This document shows, one piece after another, positions 25,486 to 34,576 of a stretch of 64,000 nucleotides of DNA. Numbering within the stretch: the first letter of the stretch is position 1; each line of letters starts with the position of its first letter. The translations under genes were made by a program, and so were the position numbers. The notes below the pieces were generated by a model. The model saw nothing but the letters and a program-made list of their open reading frames with translations. It was not told the origin of the DNA and searched no databases. Origin of the DNA: Phytomonospora sp040655735. Its GTDB lineage: Bacteria > Actinomycetota > Actinomycetes > Mycobacteriales > Micromonosporaceae. The stretch spans positions 45,219 through 109,218 of the forward strand of contig NZ_JBFAKK010000019.1 in assembly GCF_040655735.1 (NCBI RefSeq), in the 5' to 3' direction.

Positions 25486-25540
25486 GTCAGCGCCCGCGTC
25501 AGCGCGGCGTCAGGGTGGTGACAGGCGCCCCGCCGATAGT
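25486..25540 (+). promoter_or_regulatory. SARP-type direct repeats and -10 of the alpha/beta hydrolase gene
   Basis: GTCAG occurs at 25486, 25498 and 25509, and GACAG at 25520, i.e. spaced 12, 11 and 11 bases. The last repeat ends 10 bases before GATAGT (25535-25540), which stands 7 bases before the ATG. SARP regulators bind such 11-bp-spaced repeats ending about 8 bp before the -10, and a SARP gene lies 1.5 kb downstream. Confidence 0.55.
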
Positions 25541-25547
25541 TGCGGAC

Positions 25548-26453
25548 ATGACGAACAACAGCACGCTCACTCCCCCGCTCGGTGACTACGCCGAGGTCGA
25601 CGGCCGCAAGCTCTGGATCCACAAGTCGGGCGACGGCGACGGGCCCACCGTCGTGTTCCTGCCGGGCGCCAGCGCGATCGGCCTGGACTACTACGGCGTC
25701 CACACCCAGGTCGCCGGGTTCGCCACCAGCGTCCTCTACGACCGCGGCGGCAGCGGCTACAGCGACTCCATGCCGCTTCCCCGCACGGCCGAGGCGATCG
25801 CCGTCGAGCTGCACGACCTGCTGCACTCGCAGGGCGTCCCCGGCCCCTACATCCTGGCGCCGCACTCGCTCGGCGGCGCCTACGCGCACCGTTTCGCGCA
25901 GCTGTTCCCCGACGAGGTCGCCGGCCTGGTCTTCATCGACGCCTACCACTACAACTGGGACGACTACGTTCCCGCCGAGCTGAGCCTGGCGGCCGGCGAG
26001 CAGCTCGCACCCACCTACGAGCAGCTCCAGCAGGCGCTGCCGTTCATGCGCGACTTCGTGTCGCAGGCCCTGGTCGACTTCCCCGACGAGGCACGCGAGG
26101 CGCTGGTCGACTACCACGTCAGCGAGACGTGGATCAACGTCGGCATCGCGGAGCGTTCCTCGACCTCGGCGCTGGCCGAGGAGCTGGCGGCCGGTCCGGC
26201 CTACCCGGACGTCCCCTTCGTCGCGCTCACCCCGCTGGCCGTCGACCCCAACCAGGCGGCCCTGATGTCGCCCGAACTGCTCCAGACGATGCACGACGGC
26301 AAGCGTCGCCAGTACGACGAGCTGGCCGCGTCCTTCACCGGCGGCCAGAACCGCGTCCTGGAGGACACCAACCACAGCGAGATCATCTTCAACCGCGTCG
26401 ACGCCGTGGTCCAGGCGATCCGCGACGTCTCCGACCGCGCCGCCAAGTCCTGA
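25548..26453 (+). CDS. Alpha/beta hydrolase
   Basis: 301 residues. The nucleophile elbow is PHSLGGA with Ser107, a variant of GHSxGG, the oxyanion region reads VVFLPGASAIGLDYYG, and the likely catalytic His276 is in TNHSEI. Substrate unknown; the family includes esterases, haloperoxidases and lactonases. The leaderless start is supported by GATAGT 7 bases upstream. Direct repeats upstream suggest activation by the nearby SARP regulator. A 30-base gap joins it to the next small gene, probably one operon. Confidence 0.9.
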   Translation: MTNNSTLTPPLGDYAEVDGRKLWIHKSGDGDGPTVVFLPGASAIGLDYYGVHTQVAGFATSVLYDRGGSGYSDSMPLPRTAEAIAVELHDLLHSQGVPGPYILAPHSLGGAYAHRFAQLFPDEVAGLVFIDAYHYNWDDYVPAELSLAAGEQLAPTYEQLQQALPFMRDFVSQALVDFPDEAREALVDYHVSETWINVGIAERSSTSALAEELAAGPAYPDVPFVALTPLAVDPNQAALMSPELLQTMHDGKRRQYDELAASFTGGQNRVLEDTNHSEIIFNRVDAVVQAIRDVSDRAAKS

Positions 26454-26483
26454 ATCCACCGAAGCCCCAAGGAGTCCACCGTC

Positions 26484-26891
26484 ATGTCGATCACCCTCAC
26501 CGAAGCCGACAAGGTCGCCCTGCGCACCGCCGCCTACGGCGCCGTCGAGTTGATGACCACCGCGAGCATCGCCGGATCACCCCACCGGGCCGCCACGAAC
26601 GGCTGGCTCGCGCTGACCTCCGCCACCGGCCTGGTCGGTCACGTCCTGGCCGAGAAGCAAAAGGGCGAGAAGCTCGACCGCAAGTCCGCCGCCCGCCTCG
26701 CCGACCAGGTGCTGCCGGCCCTCACCGCGACCATGGGCCTGCTCAAGTCCGCCGACCCCGCGGAGGCGGCGAACTTCCACCGCACCGTCACCATCGCCGT
26801 CGAAGCCGCCGCCCAGACCGAGGACGGCCGGCCCAGTCCCCCGGTCACCGCGATGCACCGCAAGATCACCGAGGCCCTCGACGCCGCGTGA
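26484..26891 (+). CDS. Conserved small helical protein of unknown function
   Basis: 135 residues, predicted all-helical and soluble, with LRTAAYGAVELMTTA and KSAARLADQVLPALTATMG. Proteins of this look are common in actinobacteria without assigned function. AAGGAG nine bases before the ATG supports the start. It follows the alpha/beta hydrolase by 30 bases and ends at a strong terminator, so it is the last gene of that operon. Confidence 0.7.
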   Translation: MSITLTEADKVALRTAAYGAVELMTTASIAGSPHRAATNGWLALTSATGLVGHVLAEKQKGEKLDRKSAARLADQVLPALTATMGLLKSADPAEAANFHRTVTIAVEAAAQTEDGRPSPPVTAMHRKITEALDAA

Positions 26892-26910
26892 TCCGATGCC
26901 GAACCGAGCA

Positions 26911-26949
26911 GCCGCCTGTCACGGTCTCCCCGGAGACGTGACAGGCGGC
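26911..26949 (+). terminator. Terminator after the hydrolase operon
   Basis: 13-bp stem GCCGCCTGTCACG/CGTGACAGGCGGC with an inner small hairpin (TCTCCCCGGAGA), followed by a short T-containing stretch. Confidence 0.8.
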
Positions 26950-27047
26950 GGTTTCGTCGCGGGCCACGGTCATGCGGGATCGGCCGCCGAATGAGATAGT
27001 TGCCCATCCGACGCCGACTTCGGCGAGCCCGCACTCCAGGAGCCGCC

Positions 27048-29993
27048 GTGCTGATCCGCCTCATCGGCCCCGTCACCATCACCACCGGCGACACCACCAC
27101 CCGCGTCAGCGCCCCCAAGCGCGCCTGCGTCCTGGCCGCCCTCGCCGCCGAACCCAACACGCCCGTCTCCCAGACCGAACTCATCGACCGCGTCTGGGAC
27201 GGCGCACCGCCGGAGACGGCGACGAGCGTGCTGTACAGCTACATCGCGAACCTGCGCGCGGCCCTCAAGCCGAGCGGGACCTCGATCGAGCGCGCCGAAG
27301 CGCACGGCTACATGCTGGCGATCGACCCGGACGCCGTCGACCTGCATCGCCTGCGCGGCCTGGCGTCCCGGGCCTCGGCGGCGCGGGGAGCCGACGCGCT
27401 GCGACTGTGGCGGGCGGCCTGCGAACTCGCCGACGGCGAGGCGCTCGCCGGGCTTCCGGGACGCTGGGCGGCGCAGTTCCGCAAGTCCTTCGACGACTCG
27501 CGTCTCGGCCTGCTCACCTCCCGCTACAACGCCGAACTCGCCGCGGGCGAGCACGCGTCCGTCATCGACGAGTTGTCGGCGCTGGTCACCGCGCAGCCGC
27601 TCGCCGAACCGCTCACGGGGCAGCTGATGCTGGCGCTGTATCGCGCGGGGCGCGGTGCCGAGGCGCTGCGCTGGTTCGAGGCGACACGGGTGCGGCTGCG
27701 CGACGAACTGGGCGCCGACCCCTCGGCCGAACTGCGCGAGCTGCACCTGCGGATCCTCGCCCAGAGCCCGCAACTACATCTGTCCATCAAGGACAGTGCG
27801 CCGAGTGCTCCGGTCGCCTCGACCCTTCCCGCCGACATCGCCAGCTTCACCGGCCGGGAGGGGCAGCTGGCCGAACTCTCGGCGCTGTCGGAGCGCGCCG
27901 GGCTCGCGCTGGTCGCCGGGAACGCCGGTGCGGGCAAGACCGCCCTGGCCGTCCACTGGGGACAGTCGGTGCGCGAGCTCTTCCCCGACGGGCAGCTCTA
28001 CATCAATCTGCGGGGCTTCGATCGCGGCGAGGCGGTCGATCCGCTCGAAGCGCTCGGCCGGCTGCTGCTCATCCTCGGCGTCGCCGGCGACGCGGTGCCC
28101 GCCACCCTCGACGCCGCCGCCGAACTCTTCCGCGCCAGCACCGACGGCCGCCGCGTGCTGGTCGTCCTCGACAACGCCGGCACCGCCGACCAGGTCCGCC
28201 CGCTGCTGCCCGGATCGGGCTGCTTCACGGTCGTGACGAGCCGCAGCAGGATGCCCGGGCTGGTCGCGGTCAACGACGCCCAGGTCCTCGGCCTCGACGC
28301 CCTCCCCCGCGAGGAGTCAATCGCGCTCCTGCGCCGCCTCCTCGGCGACGACGCCGAACTCGGCGCACTCGCCCGGCTGTGCGGCGACCTTCCGCTCGCG
28401 CTGCGGATCGCCGCGGCGAACCTCGCGGGCACCGGCCACACGGTCGACTCCTACGTCGCCGAACTGGGCGAGCGCGACCGCTTGTCGATGCTGGCCGTCG
28501 AGGGCGACGCCGACGCGACCGTCAGCGCGACCCTCGACCTCTCCTACGACGCCCTCGGCGACGCGCGCGGGCTCTTCTGCCGCATCGGCGCGCTGCCGGG
28601 CGAGGACTTCTCCGCCGACCTGGTCGTCGCGATCTCCGGGCTGGAGGAGGCGACCGCGACGAGGCTGCTGCGGCACCTGGCGACCTCGCACCTCGTCGAG
28701 GAGTACAAGCCCGGCCGCTACCGGATGCACGACCTGGTCCGGCTGTACGCGGCGGCGCGCGCGGGAACCGACCTCGGCGAGGCCGAGCGCGACGCGGTCG
28801 TCGACGCCTACATCGACTGGCACTACACGCATCGCTTCAAGCCCGACGTCGACGACGAGCTCAACGTCCTGGCCGCCGCCGACAGCCTCGACGACCGTCC
28901 GCGGCTGTGGCGGATGCTGCTGCGGCTGTCGACCTCGCTCAACCACAACCGCTTCGTCGCCCGCGCGCAGGCCGCACTGCGGCGCGGACTGGAGGGGTGC
29001 GAGCGGCGCGACCACCTGGAGAGCCGCTTCGCGCTGACGAACCTGCTGGCCAGTGCCGCCAAGCGCCTCGGCGACGCCGACGAGGGCCTGGCGCTGGGCT
29101 ACCGGACCGTCGAACTGGCCGAAGGGCTCGGCCTCGACTCGCAGGCCTCGGCGAACGGCAATCTGGGCATGCACCTGGTCAACGTCGACCACCGGCGGGC
29201 GGAGATCCACCTGACGAAGGCCGTCGAGCTGGCCGCGGAGAGCGGCCACACCCGGTTCCAGGTGCTGCACGGCCTCAACGTGACCCGGATCCGCACCGCA
29301 CTGGGAAAGTTCGAGACGGCGACGCGCCACGTGGAGGCCGTCGAGCAGGCCAACGCCGAGACCCTCTCGCCGGTCGAACGCGGCCGCTTCGGGATGGTCC
29401 GCGTCTACACGCTGCTCGACCAGTGGCGCAACGACGAGGCGCTCGCCGAGGCCGAGCGGATGATCGACTTCGCGCGGGAGTCGGCCGACCAGCGACTGGA
29501 GGCCTACCTGCTCACGCTCGTCGCGGAGACGCAGTCGCGGCTGGGACGCGGCCGCGAGTCCCTGGCGGCGATGGCCCGATCGATCGAGGCCCTCGACCAG
29601 CAGCGCATGGTGATGCTCCTCGTCCGCCAGCAGCTCGCGGCCTCCCACGTGACCGCCGGGGAGCCGGACAAGGCGCTCGAACAGATCGCCGCCGGCCGCC
29701 GCGAGCACCGGCAGATCCTCGCCTACGACGGCGCCTCGCTCCACCGGGTCGAGGCCACCGCCCACCGCGCTCTCGGCCGCCTCGACGAGGCGCTGGAGCA
29801 CGCGCTCCTGGCCGAACGCGGCTTCCGCGGGATCGCAGCCCTCGTCAAGCAGGTCGAGGCGCTGCACCTGACGGCGAACATCCTCGTCGCGCGCGGGGAC
29901 ACCGAGGAGGCCGAGCGGCACCGCGCCACTGCGTCGGACATCGTCGCGGAATTCGAGCCCGGACTGCGCGTGGGGGCGCTCCGGGCGGTGTGA
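27048..29993 (+). CDS. AfsR/SARP family regulator with NB-ARC ATPase and TPR domains
   Basis: 981 residues. Order: OmpR-like winged helix (about 1-90, PKRACVLAALAAEPN and LIDRVWDG), bacterial transcriptional activation domain (about 95-240), NB-ARC ATPase with Walker A GNAGAGKTAL (about 290) and Walker B RRVLVVLDNAG (about 367), then TPR-like helical repeats to the end. Such regulators switch on pathway genes, with ATP and signal input through the C-terminal part. AGGAG five bases before the GTG sets the start; GATAGT at 26995 may be its -10. Its candidate target is the upstream hydrolase gene with 11-bp direct repeats. Confidence 0.93.
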   Translation: MLIRLIGPVTITTGDTTTRVSAPKRACVLAALAAEPNTPVSQTELIDRVWDGAPPETATSVLYSYIANLRAALKPSGTSIERAEAHGYMLAIDPDAVDLHRLRGLASRASAARGADALRLWRAACELADGEALAGLPGRWAAQFRKSFDDSRLGLLTSRYNAELAAGEHASVIDELSALVTAQPLAEPLTGQLMLALYRAGRGAEALRWFEATRVRLRDELGADPSAELRELHLRILAQSPQLHLSIKDSAPSAPVASTLPADIASFTGREGQLAELSALSERAGLALVAGNAGAGKTALAVHWGQSVRELFPDGQLYINLRGFDRGEAVDPLEALGRLLLILGVAGDAVPATLDAAAELFRASTDGRRVLVVLDNAGTADQVRPLLPGSGCFTVVTSRSRMPGLVAVNDAQVLGLDALPREESIALLRRLLGDDAELGALARLCGDLPLALRIAAANLAGTGHTVDSYVAELGERDRLSMLAVEGDADATVSATLDLSYDALGDARGLFCRIGALPGEDFSADLVVAISGLEEATATRLLRHLATSHLVEEYKPGRYRMHDLVRLYAAARAGTDLGEAERDAVVDAYIDWHYTHRFKPDVDDELNVLAAADSLDDRPRLWRMLLRLSTSLNHNRFVARAQAALRRGLEGCERRDHLESRFALTNLLASAAKRLGDADEGLALGYRTVELAEGLGLDSQASANGNLGMHLVNVDHRRAEIHLTKAVELAAESGHTRFQVLHGLNVTRIRTALGKFETATRHVEAVEQANAETLSPVERGRFGMVRVYTLLDQWRNDEALAEAERMIDFARESADQRLEAYLLTLVAETQSRLGRGRESLAAMARSIEALDQQRMVMLLVRQQLAASHVTAGEPDKALEQIAAGRREHRQILAYDGASLHRVEATAHRALGRLDEALEHALLAERGFRGIAALVKQVEALHLTANILVARGDTEEAERHRATASDIVAEFEPGLRVGALRAV

Positions 29994-30000
29994 TCACACG

Positions 30001-30021
30001 CTAGGACCGAAGCCGTCCTAG
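30001..30021. promoter_or_regulatory. Perfect inverted repeat upstream of the epoxide hydrolase gene
   Basis: CTAGGAC, 7 bases, GTCCTAG, lying about 20-41 bases before the predicted transcription start of the next gene, where it would cover the -35 region. It could be an operator or a weak terminator of the SARP gene. Confidence 0.5.
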
Positions 30022-30041
30022 CTGCTCCATAGGCTTGGCAC

Positions 30042-31193
30042 ATGACGAACAACCACGAGATCCGCCCCTTCACCATCGAGGTCCCGCAGGCCGACCTCGA
30101 CGACCTGCGCGAGCGGCTCGCCCGCACCCGGTGGACCACCGACCTCCCCGACGTCGGCTGGAGCCGTGGTGTCCCCGCGAGCTACCTCAAGGGCCTCGCC
30201 GAGTACTGGCGCGACGGGTACGACTGGCGCGTCCACGAGCAGGCACTGAACCGGTATCCGCAGTTCGCCACCGAGATCGACGGGCAGAACGTGCACTTCC
30301 TGCACGTGCGCTCGCCGGAGCCGGACGCGCTGCCGTTGATCGTCACCCACGGCTGGCCGGGCTCGATCGTCGAGTTCATGGACGTCATCGGCCCGCTGAC
30401 CGACCCGCGGGCGCACGGCGGCGACCCGGCCGACGCGTTCCACCTGGTCATCCCCTCGATCCCCGGAAGCGGGTTCTCCGGCCCGACCCGGGAGGCCGGC
30501 TGGGACACCTCGCGCGTGACCAGGGCCTTCGCGGAGCTGATGGACCGGCTGGGCTACGACCGCTACGGCGCCCAGGGCGGCGACACCGGCGCGGTCATCT
30601 CCCCCGGGCTCGGGCGGCTCAATCCCGGCAAGGTCGTCGGGGTGCACGCCAACGGCCTGTCGGCGTTCACGCCCCTCGACCCCGAGACGCCCGACCTCAC
30701 CGACGCCGAGCGCGCGCGGCTGGCCAACATGAGCTACATGCAGAACGAGCAGTCGGGTTACGTGATGATGCAGATCAGCCGGCCGCAGACGCTCGCGCAC
30801 GGCCTGCACGACTCGCCGGTCGGGCAGCTGGCCTGGATCGTGGAGAAGTTCAAGGAGTGGACCGACCCGAACGCCGAGCTGCCCGAGGACGCCGTCGACC
30901 GGGACCGCCTGCTCACCAACGTGATGCTGTACTGGCTGACCGGGACCGCCGGGTCCTCGGCGAACAGCTACTACGAGACCGCGCACGCCGGGGCGTGGGG
31001 CGCGAGCGCGAAGTCGACGGTGCCGACGGGCGTGGCGGTGTTCCCGATGGACGTGTCGATCCGGCGGACGGTCGAGCTGGAGCACAACGTCGTGCACTGG
31101 TCGGAATTCGATCGCGGCGGGCACTTCGCGGCGATGGAGGCGCCCGATCTGCTGGTCGGCGACGTGCGGGAGTTCTTCGCGAAGCTGCGGTGA
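30042..31193 (+). CDS. Epoxide hydrolase (EHN-type alpha/beta hydrolase)
   Basis: 383 residues. An N-terminal epoxide hydrolase domain (about 6-110, RPFTIEVPQADLDDLRERL) precedes the alpha/beta core with THGWPGSIVEF (HGxP oxyanion motif), nucleophile Asp181 in QGGDTGAV and His361 in GGHFAAMEAPD. It would hydrolyse an epoxide to a diol; size and motifs fit microsomal-type bacterial enzymes. TAGGCT stands 6 bases before the ATG (leaderless). Confidence 0.93.
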   Translation: MTNNHEIRPFTIEVPQADLDDLRERLARTRWTTDLPDVGWSRGVPASYLKGLAEYWRDGYDWRVHEQALNRYPQFATEIDGQNVHFLHVRSPEPDALPLIVTHGWPGSIVEFMDVIGPLTDPRAHGGDPADAFHLVIPSIPGSGFSGPTREAGWDTSRVTRAFAELMDRLGYDRYGAQGGDTGAVISPGLGRLNPGKVVGVHANGLSAFTPLDPETPDLTDAERARLANMSYMQNEQSGYVMMQISRPQTLAHGLHDSPVGQLAWIVEKFKEWTDPNAELPEDAVDRDRLLTNVMLYWLTGTAGSSANSYYETAHAGAWGASAKSTVPTGVAVFPMDVSIRRTVELEHNVVHWSEFDRGGHFAAMEAPDLLVGDVREFFAKLR

Positions 31194-31221
31194 CGCGGTG
31201 GGCGCGGTGCGCGGGACAACC

Positions 31222-32706
31222 TCACCTGAGCGCGGCCAGCACCTCCTCGACCGCGCCGTCCCTGTCGGTGCGCGCGAGGAGGAGGACCCGCGCGGGCACG
31301 CCGGCGGCGGCGTAGGCGGCGAGGCGGTGGTGACCGTCGAGGATCACGCCGAGCAGGAAGCGCTCCTCGAACTCGGCCTCCACGTAGCGGGTCTCCGTCC
31401 ACGCCAGGACGAGCGCGGCGGGACGTTCGCCACGCGCGATCGCCGACGTGTGGCGCGCGACGGCGGCGGGGTCGAGGGCGTCGAGGGGCTGCGACGGCAG
31501 GAGGCTGCCGTAGGTCGGCACCGCGCCCGGGATCATCTCCGGCACCTGGAAGTGCTCGACGCCCGGCCAGGCGGTCAGCTCGACGGACCAGCGCTCGGGG
31601 TCGTCGCGGACGGCGATCCGCCGCAGCCACCACGACTCCTCCGGCTCGGCGACGCGTTCGAGGGCCAGGTCGGCCAGGTGCGCGGCGTAGCGGCCGGTCT
31701 CCAGCTCGGCGATCAGCGGTTCGAGCTCGGCGACGACGGCGGCCGCGTCGCCCGGATCGGCCAGCGCGGCGCGGAAACGGGCGGCGCCGGCGCGCGCCTC
31801 GGCGGGCGGAAAACCGAGCAGGGTCATCGTCGTCTCGCAGGTGCCGCAGTCGGAGCTGACGCGGTACAGGGCGTGCTCGCCGACGTGGAGCGACTTGTTC
31901 CAGCGCGGCCACGACGTCCCCGGTGGCGGCGGGTCGTAGGCGACGCGCACCCGCCCGCGGCCCTCGTCGACGGTGAAGCGACCGCCCTCCCCGAACCGCA
32001 CGGCCGGCACGGGAGGGGTGGCGAGGTCGAGTTCCCGCCACGCGCGCCGGACGTCGCCGTCTTCGGGGATGAGCGGGTCGTGGCCAGTGAGGCGAGTGAG
32101 CGCGATGTGCATGTCACCGGTGAAGCGCTCGCCGCCGTCGAGCAGCTCATCGCGCAGGAGCGGGACGACGGCGGTGTCACCGAGCTGCTCCAAGGCGACG
32201 ACGAAGGCGCCATGGGCCAAGCCGGTGACCTGAGGGAGGCGCCGGGCGATCGGCAGCGCCCACTCGCGCGCGCCGAGCCGGGCGAGCGCGGAGGCGGCCC
32301 GGCCGCACACGTCGGGGTCGTCGAGCAGCGCGCCGAGTTCGGCGACGCGGGTGGGGTCGCCGGTCAGGCCGAGCGCGTCGACGACTTCCAGCGTGTACCC
32401 GCGCCGCTCGATCAGCGCGTCGAGGACCGGCGCGGGGACGGCGAGGCGGCGCCGGAAGGTCCGCGACAGCAGTTCGTCCGACCGGCCTCGCGCGAGCAGG
32501 CCGAGGACGACGGAGTCGCCGTCCTGGCCGAGGAGTCCGAGGAGGTGGTCCAGCCGCGAGCGCTCGTGCTCGGCGGCGTCCTCGTATCGTTCCCCGACTC
32601 GCGCGGCCAGGGCGGCGCGTCCGCCGGGCGGGTCGGCGGCGAGGTCTTCGAGGGCGGTCCAGTGGTCGAAGGCGGTGAGGGCGGCGTCGAGACGCGCGTC
32701 GGGCAT
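31222..32706 (-). CDS. HEAT-like repeat protein with C-terminal ParB-like motif
   Basis: 494 residues. The N-terminal half (about 1-215) is made of helical HEAT-like repeats (RVAELGALLDDPDVCGRAASALARLG). A middle part carries a pair of cysteines in SSDCGTCETTM. The C-terminal 120 residues contain GVILDGHHRLAAYAAAGVPARVLLL, which is the DGHHRL motif of ParB/Srx-type nucleotide-binding domains. The combination suggests a scaffold fused to a nucleotide-dependent domain; function unknown. TAGCAT 6 bases before the ATG indicates a leaderless mRNA. Confidence 0.7.
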   Translation of the reverse strand: MPDARLDAALTAFDHWTALEDLAADPPGGRAALAARVGERYEDAAEHERSRLDHLLGLLGQDGDSVVLGLLARGRSDELLSRTFRRRLAVPAPVLDALIERRGYTLEVVDALGLTGDPTRVAELGALLDDPDVCGRAASALARLGAREWALPIARRLPQVTGLAHGAFVVALEQLGDTAVVPLLRDELLDGGERFTGDMHIALTRLTGHDPLIPEDGDVRRAWRELDLATPPVPAVRFGEGGRFTVDEGRGRVRVAYDPPPPGTSWPRWNKSLHVGEHALYRVSSDCGTCETTMTLLGFPPAEARAGAARFRAALADPGDAAAVVAELEPLIAELETGRYAAHLADLALERVAEPEESWWLRRIAVRDDPERWSVELTAWPGVEHFQVPEMIPGAVPTYGSLLPSQPLDALDPAAVARHTSAIARGERPAALVLAWTETRYVEAEFEERFLLGVILDGHHRLAAYAAAGVPARVLLLARTDRDGAVEEVLAALR

Positions 32707-32775
32707 GCGCCGATGCTAGGCGGCCGCACCCGCGCGCCCGTGTCCCACCGATGCATGCTGGATGGGGAGGTGCGC

Positions 32776-33039
32776 ATGAAGAAGGCGTTGTACGCGATCG
32801 CGGCCTTATTCGCCGCCGGGGGCCTGTTCGGGTTCTGCATGCGGTCGGGTGAGGACGACAACGGGTTGCCGTGCCTGTGCGTCGCGGCGGTCGTCGGGGG
32901 CGTGGCGACGTTGCTGCCGCCAGATCCCACCGGCGGAAGCGGGAGTAGCGGGAGCGGGCACGGTGGCGCGGGCTATGACGGGGGTGGCCGGGGGGACGGC
33001 GGCTTCGGTGGGGACGGGGGCGGTGACGGCGGGGAGTAG
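32776..33039 (+). CDS. Small membrane protein with glycine-rich tail
   Basis: 87 residues. Two hydrophobic segments (LYAIAALFAAGGLFGF and LCVAAVVGGVATLL) are joined by a short acidic loop with cysteines, then a low-complexity tail of about 35 residues of Gly, Ser and Asp. GGGGAGG five bases before the ATG supports the start. The tail is likely disordered. No family recognised. Ends at a GC-only palindrome. Confidence 0.6.
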   Translation: MKKALYAIAALFAAGGLFGFCMRSGEDDNGLPCLCVAAVVGGVATLLPPDPTGGSGSSGSGHGGAGYDGGGRGDGGFGGDGGGDGGE

Positions 33040-33062
33040 GGCGGGCCCGGCCGGGCCCGCCC
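33039..33062. terminator. GC-rich palindrome between convergent genes
   Basis: Perfect 12+12 palindrome GGGCGGGCCCGG/CCGGGCCCGCCC lying just after the stop of the glycine-rich protein and 6 bases before the end of the convergent monooxygenase gene. No T-tract. Confidence 0.6.
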
Positions 33063-33068
33063 TCGCGC

Positions 33069-34529
33069 TCAGCCCGGGGCCGCCTCGCCGAACCAGCGGC
33101 GCAGCGCGTCGTCCAGGTCCCGCTGCTCGTCGCCGATCCAGGCGACGTGGCCGTCGGGCCGCAACAGGACACCCGGGACGTCCAGCGCCGCGCCGGCATC
33201 GGCGAGCAGGTCGACCCGGTCCGCCCAGCCGTCAACGGTCAGGCGCCCGGTGCGGTCCAGCAGCAGGCCGCGGCCGCCGTGCATCTGTTCGTAGAGCGTG
33301 CCCGTGTGCAGGTCGATGTCGCGCATGCGGCGGCCGAGCAGGTCGGGGCCCTCCCCCAGGTCGTAGCGGACGCCGATCCCGGCGATCTTCTCGATGAGGC
33401 GCCGGTTCACCTCGTCGACGTCCATCAGCTCGGCGAGCAGCCTGCGCACGGCCCGCGGGCCCGGCTCGTCGGTCAGCAGTTCGGTCTGGGCGCGCGTGTT
33501 GTCGAGCACCTCCTCGGCGACCGGCCGGCGTTCGGCCTCGTAGGTGTCCAGCAGCGACTCCGGTGCCCGTCCGCGGACCTGCGCGGCCAGTTTCCAGCCG
33601 AGATTGACCGCGTCCTGGACCCCGAGGTTGAGGCCCTGCCCGCCGATGGGCGGGTGGATGTGCGCGGCGTCGCCGGCCAGCAGCACGCGCCCGACCCGGT
33701 AGCGCTCGGCGAGCCGGGTGGCGTCGCCGAAGCGGGACAGCCAGCGCGGGGAGTGCACGCCGAAGTCGGTCCCGGTGAAGGCGCGCAGCTGTCGCCGGAA
33801 GTCCTCGATGGTGGGCGCTCGCCCGCGATCGCTCACTCCCTCGGCGGGCACCAGCACGCTGTGGATCTTCTCCCCGAACGGTCGCAGCCAAAAGCGCCGG
33901 TGGGCGCCGGGGATCCGGGCCATCGTGGCCGCGATCTCCTCCGGCGGCACGCCCACCTCCATCTCGCCCATGAGCGTCTCGTTGCGCGAGGGCTCGCCGG
34001 GGAATCCGACGCCCAGCAGCTTGCGCACCGTACTGCGCCCACCGTCGCAGCCGACGAGGTAGCGCGAGCGCAGCCGTTGGCCGTCGGCCAGCTCGACGGT
34101 CACGCCCTCGTCGTCCTGGGCGAAACCGGCCACCTCGCACCCGCGCCGAATCTCGGCGCCCAGTGCGCTCGCGTGCTCTTCGAGCAGGCCGACGATCACC
34201 GGCTGCGGGATTCCCAGCAGGTAGGCGTGCGCGGTGTCCAGATCGGGCGCGGGCTTGTCGATGGCGGCGAAGAAACCGCCCGCCGGGCGCCGCCTGCCGT
34301 GTTCGAGGACGCGGTCGAGCAGTCCCCGCATCGCCAACAGCTCGATGCTGCGCACGTGCAGTCCGACGATGCGGACGAAGGAGACGGGCTCGGTGTCCTT
34401 CTCCAGGACCAGTACTCGCACGTCGTGCAGCCGCAGCTCGGCGGCCAGCGTCGCGCCGGCGGGCCCGCAACCGGCGATGATCACGTCGAAAAGGGGCGGT
34501 CGATCCGCGGTGAACCGCGAAGAGTCCAT
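33069..34529 (-). CDS. rox: FAD-dependent monooxygenase, rifampin monooxygenase-like
   Basis: 486 residues of the class A aromatic hydroxylase family (FAD_binding_3). Motifs: dinucleotide fold IIAGCGPAGATLAAEL (about 17-32), the DG motif LVGCDGGRSTVRK, and GDAAHIHPPIGGQGLN (about 293). Segments such as VGLHVRSIELL, HAYLLGIPQP and EEHASALGAEIRRGCEV are characteristic of Rox enzymes that hydroxylate and inactivate rifamycins, so that is the best guess; another phenolic substrate is possible. AAAGG precedes the ATG. A 17-codon mini-ORF and a hairpin lie upstream. No rifamycin-associated element was recognised. Confidence 0.85.
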   Translation of the reverse strand: MDSSRFTADRPPLFDVIIAGCGPAGATLAAELRLHDVRVLVLEKDTEPVSFVRIVGLHVRSIELLAMRGLLDRVLEHGRRRPAGGFFAAIDKPAPDLDTAHAYLLGIPQPVIVGLLEEHASALGAEIRRGCEVAGFAQDDEGVTVELADGQRLRSRYLVGCDGGRSTVRKLLGVGFPGEPSRNETLMGEMEVGVPPEEIAATMARIPGAHRRFWLRPFGEKIHSVLVPAEGVSDRGRAPTIEDFRRQLRAFTGTDFGVHSPRWLSRFGDATRLAERYRVGRVLLAGDAAHIHPPIGGQGLNLGVQDAVNLGWKLAAQVRGRAPESLLDTYEAERRPVAEEVLDNTRAQTELLTDEPGPRAVRRLLAELMDVDEVNRRLIEKIAGIGVRYDLGEGPDLLGRRMRDIDLHTGTLYEQMHGGRGLLLDRTGRLTVDGWADRVDLLADAGAALDVPGVLLRPDGHVAWIGDEQRDLDDALRRWFGEAAPG

Positions 34530-34543
34530 GGGTGTTGCCTTTC

Positions 34544-34563
34544 GGGAGAGCCTTGGCGCTCCC
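34544..34563 (-). promoter_or_regulatory. Hairpin just upstream of the monooxygenase RBS
   Basis: 20-base imperfect palindrome with arms GGGAG/CTCCC and GCC/GGC, between the mini-ORF stop and the AAAGG ribosome site. It could act as an attenuator or RBS-masking stem. Confidence 0.5.
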
Positions 34564-34576
34564 GGCGACACCTACG

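Noticed and set aside
26972..30004. 1010-codon frame overlapping the SARP gene in another phase
   Set aside because: Composition dominated by Arg, Pro and Gly; the other frame carries the winged helix, Walker motifs and RBS.
30001..30021. Inverted repeat as a SARP operator
   Set aside because: SARP proteins bind direct repeats; this is a palindrome, so it is listed only as an unassigned site.
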